From positions 1 through 64,000 of the forward strand of contig NZ_MVIJ01000003.1 in assembly GCF_002086735.1 (NCBI RefSeq): DNA of 64,000 bases, given 5' to 3'. This document shows, one piece after another, positions 1 to 8,256 of this stretch. The notes under the pieces are model-generated. The model had not been told where the DNA came from, did not search any database, and saw nothing but the letters and a program-made list of their open reading frames with translations. The stretch comes from Mycobacterium scrofulaceum (GTDB lineage: Bacteria; Actinomycetota; Actinomycetes; Mycobacteriales; Mycobacteriaceae). The translations under genes and the position numbers were made by a program. Each line of letters begins with the position of its first letter. Within the stretch, counting starts at the first letter, position 1.

Positions 1-176
1 ATCCCGCCCGCCCCGGAATGTTCACGCATTGGGGAGCCGGGTTCAAATTCGGCGCTTCGTTGCTCGGCCTCCCCGTCGGTGACCACCCTGCCCGGCCGCC
101 GCAAACCGCGTTCCCCGACGACCTGAAGCAGCCGATCCGTGAGGCCTATGTCGCCTCTGGGTTCATCGAGTCCTGA
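1..176 (+). CDS. C-terminal end of a DapA-family (dihydrodipicolinate synthase-like) aldolase, partial
   Basis: Reading frame open from the left edge to a TGA at 174-176; the start lies outside the window. The visible residues end with GLPVG, then a proline-rich stretch and a final helix REAYVASGF. That is the usual end of DapA/N-acetylneuraminate-lyase family TIM-barrel aldolases (K..L..LGLPVG..RPP....L......L...G). It lies 15 bp upstream of an acyl-CoA dehydrogenase and so probably heads or belongs to the same operon, perhaps doing a retro-aldol or hydratase-aldolase step in the same pathway. Only about 57 residues are visible and no catalytic residue is in view, so the family call is tentative. 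Confidence 0.45.
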   Translation, partial: PARPGMFTHWGAGFKFGASLLGLPVGDHPARPPQTAFPDDLKQPIREAYVASGFIES

Positions 177-191
177 GAACGGAGAGCTGTA

Positions 192-1310
192 GTGGAGGTG
201 CGCGAATTTCGCGCCAGCGTGCGGGCCTGGATCGACGAGGTCGGAGAGCCGTTGGTCCCCGCGATCGAAGACCAAAGTGTTGACGCCCAGCTGCACCATC
301 AACGTCAAGTGCAGCGACTGCTGTTCGACGCCGGCTGGATGCGCTGGGGCTGGCCGACCCGGATCGGTGGCCTGGGGGGCTCGCCGATGCTGCGCGCCGT
401 CCTCGGCGAGGAGCTCACCAGCCGAGCGCTGGTGCACACCACGTCCTGGTCGATGCACGAAGTGCTCGGGCCGGCGGTGGCCGAGTTCGGCCGGCCCGAA
501 CTGGTCGAGGAGATCTTCCCGCGGCTATTGCGGGGCGAGGAATTCTGGTGTCAGGGGTTCTCCGAGCCCGATGCGGGCAGCGACCTGGGATCGATGCGGA
601 CGACCGCGCGCCCGTGCGGCGACGGCTGGGTGATCAACGGCGAGAAGTTGTGGACCAGCTGGGCGCACCACGCCACCCGGTGCATCGTGTTGGCCAGAAC
701 CGGCAGCGCCGGATCGCGGGGTATCAGCGCTTTTCTGGTGGATATGGACACCCGGGGCGTGACCGCGAGCCCGCTGGAGACGATGGCCGGTGTCGACGAA
801 TTCTGCTCGACGTCGTTCGTCGACGTCGAGGTCCCCGCGCAGCGTCTGCTCGGTGAGCTGAACGCCGGCTGGCGGGTCGCACAGTTCATTTTGTCCTGTG
901 AACGCGGCCCGATTTTCTGGCAGCGCGGCGCCTGGCTTGCCCACCATCTCGGTCTGCTCCTTGACGCCGCACGCGACGGGGCGTCCGCGTCGACCCTCGG
1001 CGAGGCCTACCAGCTGTTGTGGGCTTTTCGCGCCACCTCGAAGAACACACAGGACCGCATCGCTGCGGGTGATATGCCAGGACCCGAAGCCTCGGTGGAC
1101 AAGATCATGATCGCTGCCGCTGATCAGGCCGTGTTCGACGCGGCGCGCGAGCTGCTGCGCGGCGACATGGAAACCGATGACACCGCGCGCAGCCGGGCGT
1201 GGCGCCGCGAGTGGGCGTATTCGCGCGCTGCCACCATCTACGGGGGCACCAGTGAAATACAGAAAGATATCGTGGCTACGCGGCTGCTCGGATTGCCGAG
1301 AAGCGCGTGA
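192..1310 (+). CDS. acyl-CoA dehydrogenase, large partner of a pair
   Basis: 372 aa. FAD-dependent alpha,beta-desaturation of an acyl-CoA. The GTG start at 192 is preceded by GGAGAG at 181-186. The family signatures are present in order: FSEPDAGSDL near residue 120 (FAD/substrate contact), INGEKLWTS about 30 residues on, and the C-terminal IYGGTSEIQ motif. It overlaps the next, smaller dehydrogenase by 4 bp (GTGA). Such pairs in mycobacterial steroid catabolism (FadE28-FadE29, FadE26-FadE27) form alpha2beta2 heterotetramers in which each FAD site is shared, and the same architecture is inferred here. The substrate is unknown; a bulky or branched acyl-CoA is plausible from the neighbouring genes. 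Confidence 0.9.
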   Translation: MEVREFRASVRAWIDEVGEPLVPAIEDQSVDAQLHHQRQVQRLLFDAGWMRWGWPTRIGGLGGSPMLRAVLGEELTSRALVHTTSWSMHEVLGPAVAEFGRPELVEEIFPRLLRGEEFWCQGFSEPDAGSDLGSMRTTARPCGDGWVINGEKLWTSWAHHATRCIVLARTGSAGSRGISAFLVDMDTRGVTASPLETMAGVDEFCSTSFVDVEVPAQRLLGELNAGWRVAQFILSCERGPIFWQRGAWLAHHLGLLLDAARDGASASTLGEAYQLLWAFRATSKNTQDRIAAGDMPGPEASVDKIMIAAADQAVFDAARELLRGDMETDDTARSRAWRREWAYSRAATIYGGTSEIQKDIVATRLLGLPRSA

Positions 1311-2302
1311 AGCAGGCTCACACCATCGATGCCGCCGAGCGGGAACTGATGGCGACGACCATCCGTGGACTGGCGGAGGAACTCGACGGGACCGAGCTTG
1401 CGCAGGCACTCGATGCGTTCGGGTTCGCCGACTTGCTCGCCGAGGCGCCCCGGGATGCGGTGTCGGCGCTGTTCACCGCGCTCGGTGGCGCCGGATCGAT
1501 GTCGACGTCGCTGCAGGATGTGCTGCTGCGACCGTTGGCCGAACATCTGCCGGCCGCGGCGACGGGATACAACGTTGTCCTACCCGGCATCGGCGCCGAT
1601 CTGGTCGGCGCGGCTGACGGCGAGCTGCTGGCGGTGCGCGGCCTGGTCATCGGAGCGCGGCCGGTGTTGAGGTATCTGGCGCCGATCGCGATCCGCGGTG
1701 AGCTGGTCTGGGTTGACCTGCAGGAGTCGTCGGGGGTCTCGACGCGGCGGATCGATGGTCTTGATCCGGCATTGCAGATGATCGAAGTCAGCGGCGTCGA
1801 CGTGCTGTCCGAGGTGGTCCTGGCTGGGAAACAGGCCGTTGCAGCCTGGGATGCAGTGGCAACGGCAGGCCGGGTGGCGCTGGGCTACCAGATCATCGGG
1901 GCGGTCGGGCGGATGATCGAGCTTGCCATCGACCACGCCTGCAGCAGAGTGCAATTCGGCCGGCCTATCGGCTCCTTTCAGGCGGTAAGCACCCGGCTGG
2001 CCGACGCACACGTCGCTCGTGCGGGCGCCGCCGCGGCCCTCACGTCGGCCTGGGATGCCGATGATGCCGTTTTAGCGGGTCTGCTGGCGAAGTCGTTGGC
2101 GGGGCGTGCGGCCCGCATCGCCGCCACCCAGTGCCAGCAAGTCCTGGCCGGCATCGGCTTCACTGCCGAGCATCCCTTCCACCGCTTCTTGGCCCGTGCG
2201 CTGGTGCTGGATTCGGTGCTGGGCTCGGCCAGCGAACTGCCCTCGGTGATCGGTGCCCGTTTGATTTCGGCCGGGACGATTCCCCGGTTGGTAGAGCTGT
2301 GA
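1307..2302 (+). CDS. acyl-CoA dehydrogenase, small partner of a pair
   Basis: 331 aa, shorter than typical acyl-CoA dehydrogenases (about 380). The C-terminal helical domain is clear: SRVQFGRPIGSFQAV at about residues 215-230, the standard motif of the family. The N-terminal half is divergent and alanine-rich, with no recognisable EPxAGSD motif, as expected for the partner subunit that contributes little to FAD binding. The GTG start at 1307 overlaps the upstream stop by 4 bp. The downstream crotonase gene starts in the same way at 2299, so this is one transcript. Confidence 0.88.
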   Translation: MKQAHTIDAAERELMATTIRGLAEELDGTELAQALDAFGFADLLAEAPRDAVSALFTALGGAGSMSTSLQDVLLRPLAEHLPAAATGYNVVLPGIGADLVGAADGELLAVRGLVIGARPVLRYLAPIAIRGELVWVDLQESSGVSTRRIDGLDPALQMIEVSGVDVLSEVVLAGKQAVAAWDAVATAGRVALGYQIIGAVGRMIELAIDHACSRVQFGRPIGSFQAVSTRLADAHVARAGAAAALTSAWDADDAVLAGLLAKSLAGRAARIAATQCQQVLAGIGFTAEHPFHRFLARALVLDSVLGSASELPSVIGARLISAGTIPRLVEL

Positions 2303-3111
2303 GCGGCGGCGATCCGTCCTGCGCGGAAACGCATCCGGCCGTCATCGTCGACCGTCTCGGGTCGGTGGCGCGCGTGACGTTGTCCCGGCCGGAAAAGGCC
2401 AACGCCCTGGACGCCGAGATCACCGATGCACTGCTCGGGGCCGTCCTTGCGCTGCGTGATGAGCCAGACGTGCGCGCGATGGTGCTGACCGGCGAGGGCA
2501 GCGCATTCAGCGCCGGCGGGGACTTCAAGACCATCCGTGCCATGCGCGATGACCGCTCTCTGCGCGACACCGTGCTCGCCGCCCACCAAGAGCTGTTCTG
2601 GGCAATGACGCGCCTGCCGTTTCCCACCGTCGCCGCCGTCAACGGCGCCGCGGTCGGTGCTGGCGTCACGGTGGCGCTGCTGTGCGACCTGGTCGTGGTG
2701 GCCGAAGACTCCTTCCTCAGTGATCCGCGGGTTTCGCTAGGGCTGCTCGACGGTGCCGGCGGGTTGCTGCTGTGGCCGTTGCGCACGAGCCTGTCCGCCG
2801 CCAAGGAACATCTGCTCCTGGGCGACCGGGTCAGTGGCGCCGAAGCGCATCGCCTGGGGCTGGCGAACCGGGCGGTACCCGCAGCCGACGTGTTGCAGGA
2901 GGCGCTGCAGCTGGCCGATCGCCTCGCCGCGCTCCCGCAGCAGGCCGTCCGGCAGACGCGCCAGCTGCTGAATTTCCACATCGACCGGGTTGCCGCGTTA
3001 CTGCCACATTGTGCCCGCGCGGAAAGCGAGTGCTTTGACACCGAGGAGCATCGCGTGCTGCTCGAGCGGCTGAGCGCACGCGCGGCAGCCAAGAACGCGA
3101 GGATCCCGTAA
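2299..3111 (+). CDS. enoyl-CoA hydratase/isomerase (crotonase) family protein
   Basis: 270 aa from the GTG at 2299, chosen because it makes the 4-bp GTGA overlap seen at the previous junction and starts just before the first conserved strand. Crotonase fold: LSRPEKANALD near residue 30, oxyanion-hole segments FSAGGDFK and NGAAVGAGV, and CDLVVVAEDSF. Compared with rat mitochondrial enoyl-CoA hydratase, both catalytic glutamates appear replaced: the GGGCELA position reads GAGVTVA and the PE position reads PR. It is therefore probably not a textbook hydratase and may be an isomerase, hydrolase or lyase. It sits between paired acyl-CoA dehydrogenases and a FabG-like SDR. Confidence 0.85.
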   Translation: MSGGDPSCAETHPAVIVDRLGSVARVTLSRPEKANALDAEITDALLGAVLALRDEPDVRAMVLTGEGSAFSAGGDFKTIRAMRDDRSLRDTVLAAHQELFWAMTRLPFPTVAAVNGAAVGAGVTVALLCDLVVVAEDSFLSDPRVSLGLLDGAGGLLLWPLRTSLSAAKEHLLLGDRVSGAEAHRLGLANRAVPAADVLQEALQLADRLAALPQQAVRQTRQLLNFHIDRVAALLPHCARAESECFDTEEHRVLLERLSARAAAKNARIP

Positions 3112-3851
3112 TGGCTCGCGTCGCATTGGTCACGGGCGGCACCCGGGGGATAGGTCGTGCCATCACCGACCGGCTGACGCATGCCGGTGTCGCGGTGGCC
3201 GCGGCATATGCCCGCGACGACGTCGCCGCACACGCCGTGCGCGAGGAGGCTTCGCGGTGCGGGGCCACGGTGAGCCTGCATCAGGCCGATGTCGGGGAGC
3301 CGACATCCTGCCAGCGGCTGGTTGCCGACGTTCTCGAGCAGCACGGCCGGCTGGACTACTTGGTCAACAACGCCGGGATGGTCAACGAGCAACGGCTCAG
3401 CGAGGTCAGCTCCGAGGACTGGCAACGCCAGCTCGCGGTCAACCTGTCTGCGGCGTTTTACCTTAGCCAGGCCACGCTGGCGCACATGACCCAGCAGCGT
3501 TTCGGGCGGGTGGTCAACATCGGCTCGGTCACGGCACTGCTGGGCAGCCCGGTGCAGATCGCCTACGGCGCTGCCAAGGGCGGCATCGTCGGCCTGACCA
3601 GATCGTGTGCTCGGGCGGTCGCGCGCAAGGGCATCACCGTGAATTGCGTGATACCCGGCAGCTTCGATACCGATATGTCGGCCGAGCTGGCATACACCGA
3701 CCGGGATGCGGTGACGTCGATGATCCCGGTCGGGCGCTGGGGCCGTCCCGAGGAGCTGGCGCACGCCGTCGCGTTTCTGCTCGACGACCTCGCTTCCTAT
3801 GTCACCGGCGCCGTCCTGACCGTCGACGGCGGAATGAGCATGGGTGGATGA
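3111..3851 (+). CDS. FabG-like short-chain dehydrogenase/reductase
   Basis: 246 aa, the normal length of a classical SDR. It has the cofactor motif TGGTRGIG at residues 8-15, NNAG near 86, the catalytic Ser in the strand before YGAAK (YxxxK), and the C-terminal VDGG. The best guess is NAD(P)-dependent oxidation of a 3-hydroxyacyl-CoA or reduction of a ketone. The ATG at 3111 shares its A with the upstream TAA stop, so the gene is translationally coupled to the crotonase gene. The downstream ligase start overlaps its stop by 4 bp. Confidence 0.9.
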   Translation: MARVALVTGGTRGIGRAITDRLTHAGVAVAAAYARDDVAAHAVREEASRCGATVSLHQADVGEPTSCQRLVADVLEQHGRLDYLVNNAGMVNEQRLSEVSSEDWQRQLAVNLSAAFYLSQATLAHMTQQRFGRVVNIGSVTALLGSPVQIAYGAAKGGIVGLTRSCARAVARKGITVNCVIPGSFDTDMSAELAYTDRDAVTSMIPVGRWGRPEELAHAVAFLLDDLASYVTGAVLTVDGGMSMGG

Positions 3852-5479
3852 GCATGAACCGAACTCGACTCACCGCGAGTGACATCGTGGCGCCGCCGGT
3901 GGCCCCGGAGCGCCTCGCCGAATACCGCCGCTTCGGCTACATCAGCGACCAGACGATTTCTGCGTCGGTCGTCCGCGCCGCCCGTCAGTGGGGCTCACAG
4001 CCGGCCCTCGCCGAAGGCGGCCATCAGCTGACGTACCAGGAGCTGCTCGAGGTGGTCGAACGTGCTGCCGCGTGGCTGACCGGGGCGGGTATCGGGTCCG
4101 GCGACGTCGTCTGCTGGCAGACGCCGAACTGGTGGGAAGCTCACGTGCTGGGTCTGGCGGTCTGGCATGCCGGGGCGGTGAGCTGCCCGGTCGCCCCGTT
4201 CTACCGGGAACACGAGCTGCGCCAGGTCATCGAAGAGGTGCGGCCGGCCGCTGTGGTGACCGCCGAGGCATTTCGTGGATTCGCCCACGCCGACGCGTTC
4301 GACGACCTGCTTGCGGCGACCGGTCTCGGCGACGTTGCCCGAATCGTGCTGCGGGGGACCCGGCCGGGCTGGGCGCCGTTCGACGCGGTCGTCTCGCACG
4401 GGCGCCGCCAGAAATCCGCCACGGTCGGACCCGATGATCCGTGCCTGATCCTCTTCACTTCGGGCACGACGTCGGGTGCTAAGGCCGCGGTGCACTCGTC
4501 GCGCACGTTGCTGGCCGAAACCCGCCAGCTCGTTGATGCGTGGGGCCTGTCCTGGGAGGACGTCGCCTACATGGCCGCCCCGCTGCAGCACATCACCGGC
4601 GTGCTCAACGCAATGACCATCCCGTTGCTGGTCGGCGCCTCCGCGGTGCTGGCCGACCGTTGGGAACCTGACGTCGCGGTGGCCGACATCATGCGCCACC
4701 GGGTGACGTATTCGGCGGGGGCAACGGTTTTCCTGCAGGAATTGACCGACGCCGCTCGCGCCGCCCGCGTGCACCTGCCGCTGCGGATGTTCGCCTGCGG
4801 CGGGGCGGCGGTGCCGCGCGCGGTCATGGAACGCAGTGAAGAGCAGGGGATTCCGGCCGCCCGGGTGTACGGCATGACCGAACTTCCGACCGTGACGGTG
4901 ATGAACCGCGCGTATCCGTTCGACCTGCGCGCGGGGACCGACGGCGCGATCGCCCCGGGGGTGCAGGTCCGGGTCGTCGGGACGGACGGCGAGCCGCTGG
5001 CCGCAGGCTGCCCGGGCGAACTGCTGGTGCGCGGGCCCGAGCAGATGCTCGGCTACCTCGATCCTGACGCCAACCGGGCGGCCCTCGACGACGCGGGATG
5101 GTTCAGCACCGGGGATGTCGGTCTCGTCGACGGTGCCGGCTTCGTCACCATCACCGGGCGGGTCAAAGACGTGATCAACCGCGGCGGCGAGAAGTTCTCG
5201 GCCCGCGAGATCGAAGACCTGCTCGTCAAACACCCGGCGGTGCGCAGCGCCGCCGTGGTACCCGGACCCGACGCAAGGTTCGGCGAAGTGCCCGTGGCGT
5301 TCGTCGTATTCGACCAGCCAGGCCAGGTGACAGCCGAAGACCTGTGCCGCCATCTGCACGCCACCGGACTGGCCCGCCAAAAGACCCCCGTCGCTTGGCA
5401 TTTCGTCGACGCGTTGCCGACGACCCCTTCGGGGAAGGTCAAGAAGTTCGAGCTGGTCGCAACCGCGAGCACCGAGTAA
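3848..5479 (+). CDS. AMP-forming acyl-CoA synthetase (FadD/cyclohexanecarboxylate-CoA ligase-like)
   Basis: 543 aa. Activates a carboxylic acid to its CoA thioester through an acyl-adenylate. Motifs: FTSGTTSGAK (P-loop-like A3 motif) near residue 206, YGMTE (A5), STGDVG (A7), GRVKDVINRGGEK (A8) and the C-terminal TPSGKVKK with the adenylation lysine. The ATG at 3848 (ATGA overlap with the SDR stop) is taken as start; another Met lies two codons later. The cyclohexanecarboxylate-CoA ligase resemblance is a general impression and the substrate is not determined by the sequence. Its operon place after dehydrogenases fits entry of an alicyclic or branched acid into beta-oxidation. Confidence 0.88.
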   Translation: MSMNRTRLTASDIVAPPVAPERLAEYRRFGYISDQTISASVVRAARQWGSQPALAEGGHQLTYQELLEVVERAAAWLTGAGIGSGDVVCWQTPNWWEAHVLGLAVWHAGAVSCPVAPFYREHELRQVIEEVRPAAVVTAEAFRGFAHADAFDDLLAATGLGDVARIVLRGTRPGWAPFDAVVSHGRRQKSATVGPDDPCLILFTSGTTSGAKAAVHSSRTLLAETRQLVDAWGLSWEDVAYMAAPLQHITGVLNAMTIPLLVGASAVLADRWEPDVAVADIMRHRVTYSAGATVFLQELTDAARAARVHLPLRMFACGGAAVPRAVMERSEEQGIPAARVYGMTELPTVTVMNRAYPFDLRAGTDGAIAPGVQVRVVGTDGEPLAAGCPGELLVRGPEQMLGYLDPDANRAALDDAGWFSTGDVGLVDGAGFVTITGRVKDVINRGGEKFSAREIEDLLVKHPAVRSAAVVPGPDARFGEVPVAFVVFDQPGQVTAEDLCRHLHATGLARQKTPVAWHFVDALPTTPSGKVKKFELVATASTE

Positions 5480-5487
5480 AGGCTGGG

Positions 5488-6321
5488 ATGAATCTCGATC
5501 AATTTCGCGCCATGCTCACCCTCGGCGACGACATCAAGGGCCGCACCGTGTTGCCGGTGCCGGATCCGAGCGCAGAGCGGATCTTCGGCGGACAAATCAT
5601 GGCCCAGCTCATCGTTGCCGCCGCACCACCGGGATCTGCCAAAGCGGTGAAGTCACTGCAGATCGCGTTCCCGCGCGCCGGACGCGCTGCCGACCCGTTG
5701 TACCTGGACCTCGAGCAAACCCACGACGGTCGGTCACTGGGCCATCGGCGCGCGGTGGCGTGGCAGGGCGAGGAGGCCGGCCGGCGGGTGGTCGCGACCG
5801 CGTCGATCCTCGTCGACCGCGCCGACCCAACTGAGCAAGGGTACAACTATCAGTACAGCGCCGCCGCGGCCGGTGATCCGATGGCCGCCAAACCCATTGA
5901 CTTTGCCGTGATCCCGGGCGAAGCCCGCTTGATCGGCGACGGTCTGGATGTTGAGGACGCGGTGGCCGCGGACCTGGCGTTCTGGATGCGCTGCCCGGAC
6001 TTCACCGATACCGCGCTTGCCCAACCCGTCATCGCCTACATCTCGGACTGGCCGCTGATCGGCACCCTGCTCCAGGCGGTGCCCGGGGTCAGCCAGCGCG
6101 ACGCCCACGTCAGCGTCCAAACCGGTGTCGTGACGCATTCGGTGTGGTTTCACCAGCCGTTCGACGTCGCGCAGTGGCTGCGGGTGCAGATCCACGGCGT
6201 GCGATTGATCGGTGGCCGCGGCTTCGGCACCGGCGACGTGTACACCCAGTCCGGATCACACGTGGCGTCCTTCGCGCAGGAAAGCGTCATAAGGACCCCA
6301 CCGAAAGGAATGCAGCCATGA
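5488..6321 (+). CDS. acyl-CoA thioesterase II (TesB family)
   Basis: 277 aa, the size of a double-hotdog TesB thioesterase. The N-terminal hotdog contains RIFGGQIMAQ (near residues 31-40), the typical TesB helix start. The C-terminal hotdog contains SVWFHQPFDVAQWL and the terminal GRGFGTGDVYTQ. The ATG at 5488 was chosen as the only Met before the first conserved helix. It would hydrolyse an acyl-CoA to acid plus CoA, possibly relieving CoA trapping in this operon. Separated from the ligase by 8 bp; its TGA overlaps the next start (ATGA). A second TesB paralogue lies at 50651. Confidence 0.9.
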   Translation: MNLDQFRAMLTLGDDIKGRTVLPVPDPSAERIFGGQIMAQLIVAAAPPGSAKAVKSLQIAFPRAGRAADPLYLDLEQTHDGRSLGHRRAVAWQGEEAGRRVVATASILVDRADPTEQGYNYQYSAAAAGDPMAAKPIDFAVIPGEARLIGDGLDVEDAVAADLAFWMRCPDFTDTALAQPVIAYISDWPLIGTLLQAVPGVSQRDAHVSVQTGVVTHSVWFHQPFDVAQWLRVQIHGVRLIGGRGFGTGDVYTQSGSHVASFAQESVIRTPPKGMQP

Positions 6322-7157
6322 CAGCTCAACACTTCGTCCGCTACGACTTCGACGATCGGGTCGCGGTCATCACCCTGGACCGCCCCGACGCCGCCAACGC
6401 CCAAACCCCGGGCATCCTCAAGGACCTCGACGAGGCCTGGCGTCGCGCCGACGAGGACCCCGAGGTCCGGGTCATCGTCTTCCAAACCACCGGTAAGCAT
6501 TTCTCGGCCGGGCACGACATGTCGGGCACCGATCCTTCGGCCGACGGACGCAGCCTGAGCCCGCAGCGCACCGACGGCAAGCTGCTCGCCGACACCTACT
6601 ACGACTGGGAGACCCGCGGTTACCTCGAATACGCGAAGCGCTGGCGCGACATCCCCAAGCCGTCCATCGCCGCGGTGCAGGGCAAGTGCATCGCGGCCGG
6701 GCTGATGCTGTGCTGGCCGTGCGATCTCATCGTCGCCGCGGACAACGCGCAGTTCTCCGACCCGGTCGGTCTGCTGGGCATCATGGGCGTCGAATACCAT
6801 GCTCACACTTGGGAACTCGGTCCCCGCAAGGCCAAGGAGATGCTGTTCACCGCGGGTTCGGTGTCGGCCGAAGAGGCGCTGCGCTGCGGGATGGTCAACC
6901 ATGTCGTACCGCTGGACGACTTACGTTCCGCCACAATGGATCTCGCTCATCGCGTCGCTCAGACCGATCCGTGGGCCCTGCGAATGGCCAAGCGGGCGGT
7001 CAATCAGACCCTGGACACCATGGGCTTCTCGACGGCGATCGCCTCATGTTTCGACATGCATCATCTCGGCCACACCCGGGCGCTGGCCGCGACGAACGGC
7101 CAGACGGTCGTGATGGCCGACCTGGAACGGATGAAAGCCGCGGGCCGCGCCCGGTGA
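6318..7157 (+). CDS. enoyl-CoA hydratase/isomerase (crotonase) family protein
   Basis: 279 aa from the ATG at 6318. Crotonase features: TLDRPDAANAQ near residue 18, the first oxyanion loop FSAGHDMSG near 62, the second one in AVQGKCIAAG, and WPCDLIVAADNAQFSDPVG. As in the crotonase gene at 2299, the residues equivalent to the two catalytic glutamates of mitochondrial hydratase are not glutamate (AAGLML and DPV). A Glu a little later (GVEYHA) could substitute. Last gene of the operon; 138 bp separate it from the MarR gene. Confidence 0.85.
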   Translation: MTAQHFVRYDFDDRVAVITLDRPDAANAQTPGILKDLDEAWRRADEDPEVRVIVFQTTGKHFSAGHDMSGTDPSADGRSLSPQRTDGKLLADTYYDWETRGYLEYAKRWRDIPKPSIAAVQGKCIAAGLMLCWPCDLIVAADNAQFSDPVGLLGIMGVEYHAHTWELGPRKAKEMLFTAGSVSAEEALRCGMVNHVVPLDDLRSATMDLAHRVAQTDPWALRMAKRAVNQTLDTMGFSTAIASCFDMHHLGHTRALAATNGQTVVMADLERMKAAGRAR

Positions 7158-7270
7158 AAAGGCTGGGTCGGAGTCAGGAATTGGCCACGGTGAGTAGGCC
7201 ACGCGGTCGCCGCGGGAGTCAGCGGGCGGTAACGTCGGCGGCAAGCCCTCGACGCGAACCGATGCTTTAC

Positions 7271-7286
7271 TTGCTCGCGCGAACAG
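7271..7286. promoter_or_regulatory. candidate MarR-type operator, copy C
   Basis: TTGCTCGCGCGAACAG lies 9 bp upstream of the first ATG of the MarR gene. It matches the right-hand palindrome upstream of dps (TTGCTCGCGCAAGCAA at 8650-8665) at 13 of 16 positions and keeps the dyad around CGCGC. The position suggests autoregulation. Binding is inferred, not shown. Confidence 0.45.
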
Positions 7287-7295
7287 ATACTACGT

Positions 7296-7868
7296 ATGTT
7301 GAGACTCATGGCAGGGAAGCCGGGCAGCAAGAGAGCGCGAAGGACAAAGCTCGAAGGGGTGACCTCGCTTAGCGCGGGTGAATCCAAGGTGATTCGCGCC
7401 TTACACCCGGGTTTTGTGACCATGATGCGGCAACTCGATGCTGACTTGCAGCACGAACATCGCATGTCGCACGCGGAATTCGTCGCGTTGATGTTCTTGT
7501 CCGAGGCTCCCGACCGTACGCTCGGGCTCAGCGAACTGGCTCGGCGCTGCCAGCAGTCGCTGAGCGCGATTAGCCGCACCATCGGGCGGATGGCGGCCGA
7601 TGGGTTGGTCCGCCGTGAGCAGTCATCTCAGGACGCCCGCGCTTACAACGCCGTGCTCACTGATGAAGGGCTCACCCGATTGGAGCAAGCCGTCCCCACC
7701 CACGTGGTCAGCCTGCGTCGCCACCTATTCGATCACCTCGACGGTGTCGACCTCAGTGCCATCGGCGATGCATTCGAAAGCATCGCGGCCGCCGCTAGTG
7801 GAGACCCCCATATAGTTCCCGATCAACCATCACCAGACACCCCGGTAGGGCGATACATCACGGGCTGA
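7296..7868 (+). CDS. MarR-family transcriptional regulator
   Basis: 190 aa. Winged-helix dimer expected to repress nearby genes until a ligand or oxidant binds. The MarR core is recognisable: MSHAEFVALMFLSEAPD (helix 2-3), LGLSELARRCQQSLSAISRTIGRM (recognition helix) and RREQSSQDARAYNAVLTDEG (wing with the DxR motif). An alternative start is the ATG at 7308, which removes four residues; neither has a strong Shine-Dalgarno sequence. A palindromic site lies directly upstream, and related sites precede the divergent secreted-protein gene and dps, so a local regulon is likely. The end overlaps the convergent gene at 7830 by 39 bp. Confidence 0.9.
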   Translation: MLRLMAGKPGSKRARRTKLEGVTSLSAGESKVIRALHPGFVTMMRQLDADLQHEHRMSHAEFVALMFLSEAPDRTLGLSELARRCQQSLSAISRTIGRMAADGLVRREQSSQDARAYNAVLTDEGLTRLEQAVPTHVVSLRRHLFDHLDGVDLSAIGDAFESIAAAASGDPHIVPDQPSPDTPVGRYITG

Positions 7869-8138
7869 ACGGGCTGGGGTCGGTGGCGGTAGTCCCGGCA
7901 ATCGGGCAGAGAGACCCGCCCGGATTCCCGGCTCTATTCCTTCCGCCCGCCGAGATGGGCTGCCGCCGGGTGGGGCTGTCTTCTGGCAACTACAGCTGAG
8001 GCCGCCAAACGGGTTGGGGTCGGTGCCGCCGATCGCGTTCGGGTCGGCGTTGGCGGGGGACGCCCCAACAACGGAGCCGAGAGCGATTGCTGCGCTGACC
8101 ACTATTTTCGTGATCGCTCGGCGGTGCTGACTTGTCAT
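7830..8138 (-). CDS. small secreted mycobacterial protein of unknown function
   Basis: 102 aa. Signal peptide visible: charged N-terminus (QHRRAITK), hydrophobic stretch at about residues 12-27, then SPANA followed by D, giving likely cleavage after Ala31. The mature start DPN..GTDPNPFGGLSC resembles a family of short secreted proteins common in mycobacteria. Two cysteines (SCSC) follow close together. The tail after about residue 65 is proline/arginine-rich and overlaps the MarR gene antisense, so the true stop may have shifted by mutation. The start at 8138 has a purine-rich leader (GAAAGAAGA). A minus-strand promoter inside the palindromes at 8196-8239 would drive it. Confidence 0.6.
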   Translation of the reverse strand: MTSQHRRAITKIVVSAAIALGSVVGASPANADPNAIGGTDPNPFGGLSCSCQKTAPPGGSPSRRAEGIEPGIRAGLSARLPGLPPPTPARSARDVSPYRGVW

Positions 8139-8195
8139 GTCATCTTCTTTCGTTTGAGACGAACGGACGCCGCATCGTTGCGCAGACTGACTGGC

Positions 8196-8239
8196 TTGCT
8201 TGCGCCAGCAAGCATATGATTGCTTGCGCGTACAAGCAA
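8196..8239. promoter_or_regulatory. composite double palindrome, copy A, with embedded minus-strand promoter
   Basis: Two dyads are separated by GCATATGAT: TTGCT-N6-AGCAA (8196-8211) and TTGCTTGCGCGTACAAGCAA (8220-8239; 7-bp arms, 6-bp spacer). The inner half sites form a third dyad, GCAAGCA-N6-TGCTTGC. Read on the minus strand, TTGCTT (8234-8239) and TATGCT (8211-8216) are 17 bp apart, a good -35/-10 pair for the secreted-protein gene at 8138. A 17-base core (8208-8224) recurs exactly at 8638-8654. Interpreted as an operator overlapping a promoter. Confidence 0.6.
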
Positions 8240-8256
8240 GCGGTAGGTCTGTCGAC

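Noticed and set aside
2160..3764. Minus-strand open frame of over 500 codons opposite the crotonase and SDR genes
   Set aside because: The plus strand encodes two clear enzyme families there; the antisense translation is Arg/Ser/Ala low complexity.
3995..5401. Minus-strand open frame of 468 codons opposite the first CoA ligase
   Set aside because: The ligase motifs are all on the plus strand. Antisense composition is typical of GC-rich shadow frames.
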